The position numbers and the translations under genes are program-made. DNA of 64,000 nt from Nocardiopsis_C rhodophaea (GTDB taxonomy: Bacteria > Actinomycetota > Actinomycetes > Streptosporangiales > Streptosporangiaceae). The first letter of the stretch is position 1. The number at the start of each line of letters is the position of its first letter. Under the pieces are notes generated by a model. The model saw nothing but the letters and a program-made list of their open reading frames with translations, was not told where the DNA came from and did not search any database. Below, piece after piece: positions 18,688 through 28,075 of the stretch. The stretch lies in NCBI RefSeq assembly GCF_039530945.1, contig NZ_BAAAPC010000002.1, positions 335,285 through 399,284 on the forward strand, given 5' to 3'.

Positions 18688-20393
18688 GCGGGTCGGACGC
18701 CGACGACGCTCGGCACCCGCAGCCCGGTCCCGGGACGCAGGAGTCCGCTCCCGCGGACACCGCCGTCGCCGTCCCCACGGACACGCCACCCGGCGACGGG
18801 TCGGGCGCGGCCCCCGAGGCCGCCGACGGTCCCGCGCCGGGCCCGGCGCGCGCCAAACTCCCGGTCCCGCCCCGCCTGGCGCGGTTCCTGGTGCTGTTCG
18901 CGGTGTTCGTCTGCGCCGCCTGCGGCCTCGTCTACGAGCTCGCACTGGTCGCCCTCGGCAGCTACCTGCTCGGCAACACCATCACCCAGGCCTCGATCGT
19001 GCTCTCGGTGATGGTGTTCGCGATGGGGGTCGGCTCCCTGGCCTCCAAACGGCTACAGGCCCGCTCGGCGCTCTCGTTCGCGCTGATCGAAGGCCTGCTG
19101 TCGCTGATCGGCGGCTTGTCGGTGCTGCTGCTCTACGCGTCCTTCGCCTGGTTCAGCCTGTACGGTCCCGCACTGATCCTCATCGCGTTCGTCATCGGCG
19201 CCCTCATCGGTGCGGAGATCCCGCTGCTGATGACGCTGATCCAGAAGATCCGCGAGGAGGACGCCGCGACGGCGGTCGCCGATCTCTTCGCCGCCGACTA
19301 CGTGGGCGGGCTCATCGGCGGACTCGCCTTCCCGTTCCTTCTGCTGCCACTGCTCGGCCTGCCCAAGGGCGCGCTGACGGTCGGCGCTCTCAACGCCGTC
19401 GTGGGCGTCGCCATCGTGCTGTGGCTGTTCCGCTCCGAGCTGACCCGCGGCGGGCGGCTGCTTCTGGCTGCCGGGCTGGCGCTGGTCGTGGTGGTACTGG
19501 CGGTGGCCTTCGTCGGCTCGGACCGCTTCGAGACGAACGCGCGCGGGGCGCTCTACCGCGACCCGATCGTCCACGCCGAGCGCACCGACTACCAGGAAAT
19601 CGTCGTCACCGAGTCGTTCGACGGCACGGACACCCGCCTCTTCCTCAACGGTGACCTGCAGTTCTCCTCGCTCGACGAGTACCGGTACCACGAGTCGCTG
19701 GTCCACCCCGCGATGACCGGCAGGCGCGGCGAAGTGCTGCTGCTCGGCGGCGGCGACGGCCTGGCCCTGCGCGAGGTCCTGCGCTACGACGACGTCCGCC
19801 GCGTCACCCTGGTCGACCTGGACCCGGCCGTCGTGGAGCTGTCCCGTACCGACCCCACCATCCGCGACCTCAACGACGACGCGTTCGCCGACCCCCGCGT
19901 CGAGGTGGTCCACGAGGACGCCTTCAACTGGCTGCGCGACAACGGGCACAAGTACGACGCCGTCATCGTCGACATGCCCGACGGTGAGGACGTCGCCACC
20001 TCCAAGCTGTACACCGTGGAGTTCTACTCGCTGATGCGGCACGCGATGGCCGACGGCGCGCTGGCCAGCGTGCAGGCCGGATCCCCCTTCTTCGCCGCCG
20101 ACGCCTACTGGAGCGTGGGCTCGGCCCTCACGGAGGCCGGGCTGGCGACCACGCCCTACAACGTCGACGTGCCGAGCTTCGGGAACTGGGGCTTCTATAT
20201 GGCCGCCGACGACGACACGGCGCCCGAGCTGGAGCTTCCCGAGGACCATCCCGAGTTGCGCTTCCTGGACGCCGCGATGCTGGACGCCGCCCAGGTTTTC
20301 CCCAAGGACCGCCGCCCCGACGGCGCGAAGGCCTCCAGCCTGCTCCACCCCTACATCATCGGCTACCACGAGGAGGGGTGGGAGGGCTACTAA
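18684..20393 (+). CDS. speE: Membrane-embedded polyamine aminopropyltransferase (spermidine synthase-like)
   Basis: About 569 residues. After a hydrophilic Pro/Ala-rich N-terminus come about seven to eight membrane helices (FLVLFAVFVCAACGLVYELA to ALVVVVLAVAFVG), then a cytosolic Rossmann domain of the spermidine synthase family: DYQEIVVTESF, LFLNGDLQFSSLDEYRYHESLVHPAM, LLLGGGDGLALREVLRYDDV, LVDLDPAVVELS, and the gatekeeper region VIVDMPDGED, where the usual catalytic DxxD/DSTDP stretch reads DMPD. It should transfer aminopropyl groups from decarboxylated SAM to a polyamine. No SAM decarboxylase gene is in the window. The start is uncertain: GTG 18684 fits coupling to a leader frame, while GTG 18621 lies in a hairpin. 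Confidence 0.87.
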   Translation: MSGSDADDARHPQPGPGTQESAPADTAVAVPTDTPPGDGSGAAPEAADGPAPGPARAKLPVPPRLARFLVLFAVFVCAACGLVYELALVALGSYLLGNTITQASIVLSVMVFAMGVGSLASKRLQARSALSFALIEGLLSLIGGLSVLLLYASFAWFSLYGPALILIAFVIGALIGAEIPLLMTLIQKIREEDAATAVADLFAADYVGGLIGGLAFPFLLLPLLGLPKGALTVGALNAVVGVAIVLWLFRSELTRGGRLLLAAGLALVVVVLAVAFVGSDRFETNARGALYRDPIVHAERTDYQEIVVTESFDGTDTRLFLNGDLQFSSLDEYRYHESLVHPAMTGRRGEVLLLGGGDGLALREVLRYDDVRRVTLVDLDPAVVELSRTDPTIRDLNDDAFADPRVEVVHEDAFNWLRDNGHKYDAVIVDMPDGEDVATSKLYTVEFYSLMRHAMADGALASVQAGSPFFAADAYWSVGSALTEAGLATTPYNVDVPSFGNWGFYMAADDDTAPELELPEDHPELRFLDAAMLDAAQVFPKDRRPDGAKASSLLHPYIIGYHEEGWEGY

Positions 20394-20561
20394 AGGGCGT
20401 CCAGCGGCGCGCGGGCAGCACGGGCGGACACCGGGCCGCGCACTCGAAACCCCACCTAGCCGCGGTTTCACCCGGTTCTAACCTCCGGCGGAGAATATTG
20501 GAGTGATGGAGCTGAGCGGGGTGCGCACCCCCGCTCCCGAGCCACTCGTCCGGAGGACCAT

Positions 20562-22382
20562 ATGAGCGCAAACGACCCCCACGGCGGCGTCCCGACCGGC
20601 GAGGGCCACGACGACCGTGACCAGCGCGATGTCCGCGACGAAGGCGGCGACGGCACCGAGACGCCTCCGGCGCCCAACGCGGGCGGCGACCCGAACGCGC
20701 ACGACGCGCCGCGCGCCGACGACGCCACCGGCACGGCGGGCGCCGGCGAAGCGGCCGCCGCCGGGGACCCCCGGGGCGCCGACACCACCGACACCTCCGC
20801 TCCCGCGGCGGGCAGCACCCCGCCCGACGGCGCCTGGCGGTCGGCAGTGGCGAACCACCCGCCGCGCGCGCAGGGCATGCCCGGGGAGGGCTACGCCACG
20901 GGCACCGGGACCTTCTGGCACTTCAGCCAGCACCCCCCGCAGCAGCCCCCGGAGTCCGCGCCGGGCGCGGACGCACCGGCGGGACAGCAGGCGCAGCAGA
21001 CCCCGCCATCAGCGCCGTGGACGCCCGGCGCCTCGACCACGCAGACGTTCGGTGCCGTCCCCGGCGGCCCGACCGGCCCGGGGGGCCACGGCGTCCCCGG
21101 CGGTCAGGGTGGGCCGGACGGCCCCAGCGGACCGCAGCCCGCGCCCGGCGGGTACGGCGGCGGCGCGGGTCACGGGGCCCCGCCCGAGGGGGTGTTCGGG
21201 ATGCCGCCCGCGGAACCAGGCCCGCAGCAGCAGGGGCGGCCGTGGGGACGCAGGAAGCTGCTCGGAGCGGTCGCCGCGACCGCGGTCGTGACCAGCCTGA
21301 TCGTGGGGCCCGCCGCCGCGGTCGCCACCACCTACTTCCTGGACCGCTCCGACGGCCCGTCCACGAGTTCGCTGACCAACGGACAGGCGAGCTCGGTGTC
21401 CACCGGCAGCGTCAGCAAGGTCGCGGAGAAGGTGCTGCCGAGCGTGGTGTCCATCCAGGCCGGCCGGTATGGCGGCAGTGGCGTGATCATCAGCTCCGAC
21501 GGGGAGATCCTGACCAACAACCACGTGGTGTCCGAGGCCCGCGGAGACACGGTCCTGGTGCAGTTCAACGACGGCAGCGAGGCCGAGGCGAAGATCCTCG
21601 GCACCGACCCGGTGTCCGACCTCGCGGTCGTCAAGGCGAAGGGGAAGTCCGGTCTGACCCCGGCGACCCTCGGAGACTCCAGCAAGATCCAGGTCGGTGC
21701 GGACGTCGTCGCCATCGGCTCCCCGCTGGGGCTGTCCGGAACGGTGACCTCCGGCGTGGTCAGCGCGCTCGACCGCCCGGTGAACACCGGCCGTGTCGCA
21801 CCGAATCAGCCGGAGCCGGAGGACCCGCTGTCCCCGTTCGGGTTCGGTGAACCCAACCCCGGCGGAGCGCAGCCCCAGACCTCCACCGTCATCAACGCGA
21901 TCCAGACCGACGCCCCGATCAACCCGGGGAACTCCGGTGGGCCGCTGATGAACATGAACGGCGAGGTCATCGGGATCAACACGGCCATCGCGAGCCTCGG
22001 CCAGTCCGGTGACTCGGGTTCGGTCGGCCTGGGGTTCGCCATCCCGATCAACCAGGCCAAGCCCATCGCCGAGCAGCTCATCAAGCAGGGCAGCGCCAGC
22101 TACGCGGCGATCGACGCCACGATCACCCGCACGCGGGACGGCAACGGCGTGGCCATCGTCGATACCGCCAAGAACGGCGCCGCCGCCGAGGCCGGCCTGA
22201 AGCGGGGCGACATCATCACCTCGGTCAACGACAAGCAGGTCGACAGCCCGGACGCGCTGATCGCCGAGATCCGCTCTCAGCAGCCCGGCGACAAGGTCAA
22301 GATCGGCTACGAGCGCGACGGGAAGGACGCCGAGGTGGAGCTGACGCTGTCCGCCCAGAGCGCGAACGGAACCGGTAGCTAG
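20562..22382 (+). CDS. HtrA/DegP-like membrane-anchored serine protease with PDZ domain
   Basis: The 606-residue protein starts with about 225 residues of disordered, Pro/Gly/Asp-rich cytoplasmic sequence, then one membrane helix (RKLLGAVAATAVVTSLIVGPAAAV), and an extracytoplasmic trypsin-fold domain with the full triad: His in TNNHVV (about 320), Asp in SDLAVVK (about 353) and Ser in NPGNSGGPL (about 459). A PDZ domain follows (GVAIVDTAKNGAAAEAGLKRGDIITSVNDKQV). It resembles mycobacterial PepD, an envelope quality-control protease controlled by MprAB; an MprAB-like pair lies 3.3 kb downstream on the other strand. The ATG has GGAGG at good distance and a strong terminator follows. Confidence 0.92.
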   Translation: MSANDPHGGVPTGEGHDDRDQRDVRDEGGDGTETPPAPNAGGDPNAHDAPRADDATGTAGAGEAAAAGDPRGADTTDTSAPAAGSTPPDGAWRSAVANHPPRAQGMPGEGYATGTGTFWHFSQHPPQQPPESAPGADAPAGQQAQQTPPSAPWTPGASTTQTFGAVPGGPTGPGGHGVPGGQGGPDGPSGPQPAPGGYGGGAGHGAPPEGVFGMPPAEPGPQQQGRPWGRRKLLGAVAATAVVTSLIVGPAAAVATTYFLDRSDGPSTSSLTNGQASSVSTGSVSKVAEKVLPSVVSIQAGRYGGSGVIISSDGEILTNNHVVSEARGDTVLVQFNDGSEAEAKILGTDPVSDLAVVKAKGKSGLTPATLGDSSKIQVGADVVAIGSPLGLSGTVTSGVVSALDRPVNTGRVAPNQPEPEDPLSPFGFGEPNPGGAQPQTSTVINAIQTDAPINPGNSGGPLMNMNGEVIGINTAIASLGQSGDSGSVGLGFAIPINQAKPIAEQLIKQGSASYAAIDATITRTRDGNGVAIVDTAKNGAAAEAGLKRGDIITSVNDKQVDSPDALIAEIRSQQPGDKVKIGYERDGKDAEVELTLSAQSANGTGS

Positions 22383-22401
22383 GCCTCCGGGCCGCCAAGC
22401 G

Positions 22402-22446
22402 GCCTCCGGTGCATGCCGTGGGGGACATGCGCCGGAGGCTGATCTT
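22402..22446 (+). terminator. Intrinsic terminator of the protease gene
   Basis: Arms GCCTCCGGTGCATG and CATGCGCCGGAGGC pair with a single mismatch around a 9-base loop and are followed by TGATCTTTTTG, a true T-run. It begins 20 bases after the stop codon. Confidence 0.9.
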
Positions 22447-22962
22447 TTTGTGTGCGCGGGGTGCACCGCGGTCCCGATGAGCCCGCCAACGGGTCGGACC
22501 GGGAAACCGTCCCCGCGCCGATACGCGTTAGAGGAAGAGGGAGTGCCGCTCGGCGGCCCTCCCGCCATCCCGCCGGCGGCATTCCGCCGGGCGGTGGCCA
22601 CTCGCGGTCGCGGCGGCCGTCGGCGTGTTCCTTCCCCATACGCGGACGGCCGCCCGCGCACGGCCGTCGTCACCGCGGAGGATCGCACCTCATGGGGGGC
22701 GGGGCGGGGTGCAATCGCACCCCGCGGCAGTCCCCCCGACACGGCCGCCGACGCGCGCGGCCGACTCCTGCCAGGGTCTCCGCCCGCAACACACCGGTAG
22801 GGCGCTCCGTAGAGCGGCCCCTCCTCGCGTATCGTTCGCGGAACCAGGTGGTACTGAGCCGACTTCTCCGCGTCATCGCACGGATGACAGCGGGCCACCG
22901 AAGACGATCAGAATCGTGGCGCGCGCCCCATCCCCCACGTGCACACACCAGGAGATCCGATC
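22447..22962. other. Intergenic region upstream of the glycosyltransferase
   Basis: No supported gene. A perfect hairpin GCGGGGTGC-AATC-GCACCCCGC lies at 22704-22725, in the middle of the gap. It lacks a T-run, so it may be an mRNA structure or binding site rather than a terminator. Confidence 0.4.
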
Positions 22963-24276
22963 ATGGCCGTCACCGACTCCTCGACCGGACACCGCGCAAG
23001 GACAGGGAGCGTTCCGCGGCAGCGCACCGGAACCGGCTCCGCGCGTCCGCGCGTTCTGATCGGGACCGACACCTACCCGCCCGACGTCAACGGCGCCGCC
23101 TTCTTCACCTCTCGGCTCGCTCACGGCCTGGCCGAACGCGGTACCGACGTGCACGTCCTCTGCCCGTCGCCGGACGGCCCGCCGCGGGTGATCGAGCGCG
23201 GCGGCGTGGTGGAGCACCGGCTGCGCTCGATGTCGTCGCTGGTGCACGAATCCGTCCGGCTCTCGCTTCCGTTCGGCGTCCCGGGCCATATCGACCGGCT
23301 GCTTCAGCGTCTCCGGCCCGATGTCATCCACATCCAGAACCACTTCATCCTGGGCCGCCTATTGATCAGCGCGGGTCGTCGCCACGGCATCCCCGTCGTG
23401 GCCACTAACCACTTCATGCCAGAGAACCTGTTCAACTACATGTACGTTCCGGCGGGCCTGCGCAACGCCATCGGTACCTTCGCCTGGCGCGACTTCGCCC
23501 GCGTGCTGGCCGACGTCGAGCACGTCACCACGCCGACCCGGACGGCCGCCCAGCTCCTGCTCGACCAGGGCTACCGGCGCCCCGTCGAGGCGGTCTCCTG
23601 CGGCATCGACCTGCTGCGCTTCCACCCCTTCGGGGAGAAGCCGAGCGGCTCACGGGACCGGCGCCACTGGACGTCCAAGCGCGACCTCCGCGCCCACCTG
23701 GGCGTCCCCGACCGGCCCACCTACCTGTTCGTCGGTCGGCTGGACGAGGAGAAGCACATCGAGGACCTCATCGGCGCGCTCCCGCACGTCACCGTCGAGG
23801 ACGCGCAGCTGGTCCTGGTGGGGACCGGGGCGCAGCGCCAGCGGCTGGAGAAGCTCGCCGAGACCGAGGGCATCGCCGACCGGGTGCATTTCCTCGGCTT
23901 CGTCGACGATGAGGACCTCCCGCTGGCCTACCGCGCGGCGGACGTCTTCGCCATCGCGAGCGTGGCGGAGCTGCAGAGCATCGCGACGCTGGAGGCGATG
24001 GCGAGCGGGCTCCCGGTCGTCGCCGCCGACGCGATGGCGCTGCCGCAGCTCGTCGACGTCGGCCACAACGGCTACTTGTACGAGCCGGGAAGCCGCTCCG
24101 ACCTGGCCAAGTACCTGAGTGAGATCCTGGCCGCCGACGACGAGCGCGACCGTATGGGGCGCGCGAGCCGGGAGATGGCGGCCCGCCACGACCACCAGCG
24201 GTCGCTGGACCGGTTCGAGGCGATCTACGCCGAGGTCGCGCGCGCTGTCCCGACAAGGCGGGTGCGGTCGCGGTAG
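22963..24276 (+). CDS. Glycosyltransferase family 4
   Basis: The 437-residue protein is a GT-B enzyme of the GT4 type. The N-terminal domain shows DTYPPDVNGAAFFTSRLAHGLAERG and DVIHIQNHFILGRLLI. The C-terminal donor domain shows LFVGRLDEEKHIEDLI, VGTGAQRQRLEKLAE, FLGFVDDEDLPLAYRAADVFAIAS and the EX7E element ELQSIATLEAMASGLPVVA. Such enzymes add sugars to lipids or envelope glycans on the cytoplasmic face, for example diacylglycerol glucosyltransferases; the acceptor is unknown here. The ATG at 22963 is preceded by CAGGAG. It is a single-gene unit, convergent with a DMT-type transporter. Confidence 0.88.
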   Translation: MAVTDSSTGHRARTGSVPRQRTGTGSARPRVLIGTDTYPPDVNGAAFFTSRLAHGLAERGTDVHVLCPSPDGPPRVIERGGVVEHRLRSMSSLVHESVRLSLPFGVPGHIDRLLQRLRPDVIHIQNHFILGRLLISAGRRHGIPVVATNHFMPENLFNYMYVPAGLRNAIGTFAWRDFARVLADVEHVTTPTRTAAQLLLDQGYRRPVEAVSCGIDLLRFHPFGEKPSGSRDRRHWTSKRDLRAHLGVPDRPTYLFVGRLDEEKHIEDLIGALPHVTVEDAQLVLVGTGAQRQRLEKLAETEGIADRVHFLGFVDDEDLPLAYRAADVFAIASVAELQSIATLEAMASGLPVVAADAMALPQLVDVGHNGYLYEPGSRSDLAKYLSEILAADDERDRMGRASREMAARHDHQRSLDRFEAIYAEVARAVPTRRVRSR

Positions 24277-24290
24277 TTCCGGTCCCGGCC

Positions 24291-24308
24291 GGGCGGCCTC
24301 CGCCGCCC
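24291..24308. terminator. Short hairpin between convergent genes
   Basis: GGGCGGC / GCCGCCC arms with a 4-base loop lie in the 61-base gap between the glycosyltransferase and the DMT-type protein. No T-run; modest support. Confidence 0.4.
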
Positions 24309-24337
24309 CCAGCTGTGGGCGCGGGGCCCGCCGCTGG

Positions 24338-25321
24338 CTACCGCGAGACGGGTTCCTCGGCGTCCTCGCCCGCCTCGTCCGACGTCGGCGGCTCCGCGCC
24401 GAGCGTTGCTGACGGCGCGGACGCGGCGGCCCGGACGCCGGTCGCGGGAGGGCCGGTGTTCACCGCCGCCGCGCCGGTCGCGCGGCCCCGGGCATGGGTG
24501 GCGCGGGCGAGCGTGATGACGCCGATCGCGCAGACCAGGGCCCCGGCCACCGCGACGGTCGCGGCCACCGGGTCGGCGGGCAGCCGCTCTCCGAAGAAGA
24601 CCACGCCCAGGATGGCGGCGGACATCGGGTCGCTGATCATCAGCGTGGCGTAGGCGAGCGTGAAGTGCCCGGTCCGGTAGGAGTTCTGCACGATCATGCC
24701 GCCGCTCAACCCGATGACCACGGCGAGGACGGTGAGCGGGCGCAGCGCCGAGGCCGGGTCGTCGAGCATGCCCACACCGACGAAGCGCGCGAGCGCGGAG
24801 GTGACGGCGAACCCGATGCCCCCCGCGAGGGCGAACGTCCAGGCCCGCGTGCTCGCGCCGCCGAAACGCGCCACAAGCACGCACAGCAGCATCCCGCCGA
24901 CGCACACCAGCGGCATGAGCACGATCTCCCGGCTGGTGAGAATGGGGTCTCCAGCGTGCAAGGGCAGCGCCGTGAGCAGCGCGATCAGCCCTACGGTCAC
25001 CGCGCCGCTACCGAGGACCTGCGCCACGGACAGCCGCCGCTTGCCGAAGAACGCGGCGAGCACCACAGCGAACAGCAGGCCGGTGGTCTGGATCGGCTGG
25101 ATGAGGATGAGGGGGGCGTGGACCAGGGCCAACATGTGGCCGCCGATACCGATTCCGGTAAGGGCCAAGCCGAGCATCCAGCGGCGGCTGCGCATGAGAT
25201 GGCGGAACAGGTGGACCTGGCTGATGCCGAAGGGAGCGCTCACCGCGGCCCGTTCCTGTAGAGCCGCACCCGCCGCGACAGCCAGCGCTCCCACGACGGC
25301 GATGATCACTGCCCACGTCAT
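24338..25321 (-). CDS. DMT-superfamily (EamA/NIPA-like) membrane protein
   Basis: The 327-residue protein has nine to ten membrane helices and the repeated fold of the drug/metabolite transporter superfamily (IAVVGALAVAAGAALQERAAV; APLILIQPIQTTGLLFAVVLAAFFGKRRLSVAQVLGSGAVTVGLI; YATLMISDPMSAAILGVVFFGERLP). The QP-x-Q-x-TGLLF region resembles NIPA-like actinobacterial members. A hydrophilic Ala/Pro-rich tail of about 45 residues follows. The substrate is unknown. It lies alone on the minus strand. Confidence 0.82.
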   Translation of the reverse strand: MTWAVIIAVVGALAVAAGAALQERAAVSAPFGISQVHLFRHLMRSRRWMLGLALTGIGIGGHMLALVHAPLILIQPIQTTGLLFAVVLAAFFGKRRLSVAQVLGSGAVTVGLIALLTALPLHAGDPILTSREIVLMPLVCVGGMLLCVLVARFGGASTRAWTFALAGGIGFAVTSALARFVGVGMLDDPASALRPLTVLAVVIGLSGGMIVQNSYRTGHFTLAYATLMISDPMSAAILGVVFFGERLPADPVAATVAVAGALVCAIGVITLARATHARGRATGAAAVNTGPPATGVRAAASAPSATLGAEPPTSDEAGEDAEEPVSR

Positions 25322-25668
25322 GTACGGACCTGCCCCTTCCCCTCACGACCGGCCCGCGTCGGCATGAGCTGCCACGCCTGTGCCCAGTTCCCGTCTTGCC
25401 TAACGGCGCGCTCTGGCGATCCGGTTCTCCCCAACACAGCGATTCGGCCACTGTAGAGAGCCGGGTGTGGGGGGAGGCCATGGACCGAAGACACTCCTGC
25501 GAAGGGGTGCAGGCACGACGTGCCCCGGACGGCCTGCGCCCTTCGGCCCCTGGTATGGTCGACGACCACCCGCCGAGCATCAGCCCGGACCCGTCCGGAC
25601 GCGGATGAGAGCGACGATACGGGGCAGATCGAGACTACCCGGTCGTGAGCACGAACCAGCGCCGTCGG
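25322..25668. other. Intergenic region between DMT gene and histidine kinase gene
   Basis: No supported gene. It should hold the DMT gene promoter (minus strand). A 13-bp perfect palindrome GGCACGACGTGCC lies at 25512-25524 and may be an operator, but it is far (about 190 bases) from the DMT start. Confidence 0.4.
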
Positions 25669-27159
25669 TTACGCGCCCGGCCCCTCAGCTGCCCGAGCAG
25701 GCGGCACGGTGAAACCGATCACAGCACCGCCGCCCTCCCGGTTGTAGGCGATGACCTGGCCTCCGTGCGCGGTGGCGATGTCCTGGGTCATGGACAGGCC
25801 GAGGCCGGATCCGGACATCCCTCGCGCCGATGTCGCGCGGTAGAAGCGTTCGAAGATATGACCCAGCTCCTCCGGGTCGACCCCTGGCCCCCGGTCGCGT
25901 ACTTCGATACGGCCGTCCCGGATCACGATCTCGATCGGCCCGGCGTTCTCGGTGTCGAACTTGGCGGCGTTCTCCACCGGGTTGGACAGGGCGCGCTCCA
26001 ACGCCTGGGGGCGGCCGAAGACCACGGTGTCGTCGGCGTCCACGACGATCTCCCGGCCGGTGCGGCGCCGTGCCCGCTCGGCCACGTTCTCGGCGATCTC
26101 GCGCAGCCCCACCTCGCGCGGCCGTTCGTCCTCCCGCGTGTCCGTGGCCAGCTCCACCAGCTCGTTCACCAGGTCGGTCAGCTCACGCGTCTCGCCCTGG
26201 AGATCGTCGATCAGGCGCTGCTGCGCGTCGGGGGAAAGGCGATCGAAACGCCGCATCACGGCCACGTTGGTGCGCAGGCTTGTCAGAGGAGTGCGCAGCT
26301 CGTGCGAGGCGTTCTGCACCAGGCGGTGCTGCTCCTCCTTGGCCCCGGCGAGGCGCGAGATCATCCCGTCGAACGCCCGGCTGAGCCGCCCGACCTCGTC
26401 CTTGCCGGTGGCCCCGCCTTCCCGCGCCTCCAAGTCGAGGCGGCCGGTAGAGCTGATGTACTCGGCCGCTTCGGTCAGCCGCACCAGGCGCCCGGTCACG
26501 CGCTCGGCCACATACCACCCGGCCAGTCCGGCGCTGATGAGCACGATGAACCCGACGCCGGCGATCTGCGCGGCCAGGGTCCCCAGCAGCCGTTCGATGG
26601 GGGAGAGCCGCTGGCCGATCTGGATGGCGCCGTTGCCGCCCCCGAGGGAGACCGTGGCGATCCGGTACTCCTCGCCGTTGTTGGTGTCCGTGCGCGTCCG
26701 CGCCACGCCGGGCTCGTCCATCGCGGCCACCGTCCGGTCGGAGGCCCGGACCGGCAGGATCTCGACCTTGCTGTCGCCCCCCACCGGGACGGAGATGCGG
26801 CCGCTAGGAGCCACCACCTGGAAGGTGAAGGAGTCGGAGTGCAGGAAGTTCAGCGAGTCGCCGGTGTCGGGGCGCGGCCCCACTGTCGGGTTGCGCAGGT
26901 CATTGGTGAGGCTCTCGACGGTGGCCTGGAACTCGTCCTGGGCGTCGGAACGGATCATTGTGGCCGCCGTGCTGTAGGCCAGCGACCCGATGAGCGCGAT
27001 GACGACCGCTGCGACCAGCGCGAACGACACGGCGAAGCGGGTGCCCAGCCGCCAGTCGGTCAGCGGAGGGAGACGCCAGGCGAACCTTTTCCGGCTCCCC
27101 GCGTGCTTGTCGGCGGCCGTCCCCTCTGTCCGGTGTCTCTCGGTGTCCTTCACCATCAC
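25669..27159 (-). CDS. Sensor histidine kinase, MprB-like
   Basis: The 496-residue protein has one helix near residue 45 (FAVSFALVAAVVIALIGSLAY), an extracytoplasmic sensor of about 120 residues, a second helix (AGVGFIVLISAGLAGWYVAE), then HAMP, a dimerisation helix with phospho-accepting His in NASHELRTPLTSLR, and a HATPase domain (N box NPVENAAKF, G1 DRGPGVDPEE, F box FERFYR, G2 GSGLGLSM). It autophosphorylates and passes phosphate to the adjacent OmpR-type regulator. Its start overlaps that regulator's stop (GTGATG, with GTG 27159 or ATG 27156 as start). Domain plan and regulator type fit MprAB, an envelope stress system. Confidence 0.9.
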   Translation of the reverse strand: MMVKDTERHRTEGTAADKHAGSRKRFAWRLPPLTDWRLGTRFAVSFALVAAVVIALIGSLAYSTAATMIRSDAQDEFQATVESLTNDLRNPTVGPRPDTGDSLNFLHSDSFTFQVVAPSGRISVPVGGDSKVEILPVRASDRTVAAMDEPGVARTRTDTNNGEEYRIATVSLGGGNGAIQIGQRLSPIERLLGTLAAQIAGVGFIVLISAGLAGWYVAERVTGRLVRLTEAAEYISSTGRLDLEAREGGATGKDEVGRLSRAFDGMISRLAGAKEEQHRLVQNASHELRTPLTSLRTNVAVMRRFDRLSPDAQQRLIDDLQGETRELTDLVNELVELATDTREDERPREVGLREIAENVAERARRRTGREIVVDADDTVVFGRPQALERALSNPVENAAKFDTENAGPIEIVIRDGRIEVRDRGPGVDPEELGHIFERFYRATSARGMSGSGLGLSMTQDIATAHGGQVIAYNREGGGAVIGFTVPPARAAEGPGA

Positions 27160-27860
27160 GGTGTCCGCGGACGCAGCGTGTACCCGACGCCGCGCACCGT
27201 CTGGATCAGCTGGGGAGCGCCCTCAGGCTCCAGCTTGCGGCGCAGGTAGCTGATGTAGACCGCGAGGTTCTTCGACTCCGGTCCGAAGTCGTAGCCCCAG
27301 ATGCGGTCGTAGATCGTCGAGTGGTCGAGCACGATGCCCGAGTTGCGGGCCAGCAGCTCCAACAGGTCGAACTCGGTCTTGGACAGCTCCACCTCGCGGT
27401 CGCCGCGCCAGACCCGCCGCGCGCCCGGGTCCAGCCGCAGATCGCCCACCTGGATCGGCGGTTCGGCCCCCTCGGCGTCGGAGGAGGGACCGACGCGGCG
27501 CAGCAGCGCGCGCAGCCGGGCCAGCAGCTCGTCGAGATCGAACGGCTTGGGCAGGTAGTCGTCGGCCCCGGCGTCTAACCCCGCCACCCGGTCGGGTGTC
27601 TCGACCCGGGCGGTGAGCATCAGGATGGGCGTGCGGTCCCCCTCGGCACGCAACACCCGGCAGACCCCGAGCCCGTCGACCCCCGGCATCATCACGTCCA
27701 GCACGAGGAGGTCCACCGGCTGGGCGTGTACGGACGCCAGGGCCTCCACCCCGTCGCTCGCCGTCTGCACCTGGTACCCCTCAAGTTCCAGGGCGCGTTC
27801 CAGGGACTCACGAATGGCGCGGTCGTCATCAGCGATAAGCACGGTGCTGGAGGGCGTCAT
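27156..27860 (-). CDS. OmpR-family response regulator, MprA-like
   Basis: The 234-residue protein has a receiver domain with acidic pocket DDD, phospho-acceptor Asp in LLVLDVMMPGVDGL, Thr/Ser in LMLTARVE and Lys in YLPKPFDLDELLARLRALLRR. A winged-helix DNA-binding domain follows (VELSKTEFDLLELLARNSG, IYDRIWGYDFGPESKNLAVYISYLRRKLE, IQTVRGVGYTL). The ATG at 27860 follows GGAGAC; an in-frame ATG at 27878 is an alternative. It is first in a two-gene operon with the kinase. In mycobacteria MprA controls pepD and stress sigma factors; a similar link to the HtrA-like gene at 20.6 kb is inference. Confidence 0.92.
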   Translation of the reverse strand: MTPSSTVLIADDDRAIRESLERALELEGYQVQTASDGVEALASVHAQPVDLLVLDVMMPGVDGLGVCRVLRAEGDRTPILMLTARVETPDRVAGLDAGADDYLPKPFDLDELLARLRALLRRVGPSSDAEGAEPPIQVGDLRLDPGARRVWRGDREVELSKTEFDLLELLARNSGIVLDHSTIYDRIWGYDFGPESKNLAVYISYLRRKLEPEGAPQLIQTVRGVGYTLRPRTP

Positions 27861-28034
27861 GTCTCCATGCTTCCGCATCCGGGTGAGACAACGGTAAGAG
27901 GACACGACGAATCACGTATGACCCGCGCCCGCCCGGCGCGCGGTCTGTGCGGCGTCCCCCTCCTTGCCCCCGGATCGGCGCCTCGCGACGATCCCCGCCA
28001 GCGCCCGGAAGGTTCGCTTCCGTGAACGCGGAGG

Positions 28035-28058
28035 CCCCGGCGGATCCCTCCGCCGGGG
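28035..28058 (-). terminator. Hairpin downstream of the small secreted protein gene
   Basis: Perfect 10-bp arms CCCCGGCGGA / TCCGCCGGGG with a 4-base loop lie 18 bases past the stop of the minus-strand gene at 28076. No clear T-run. Confidence 0.65.
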
Positions 28059-28075
28059 ACGGACATGGGGGGTGG

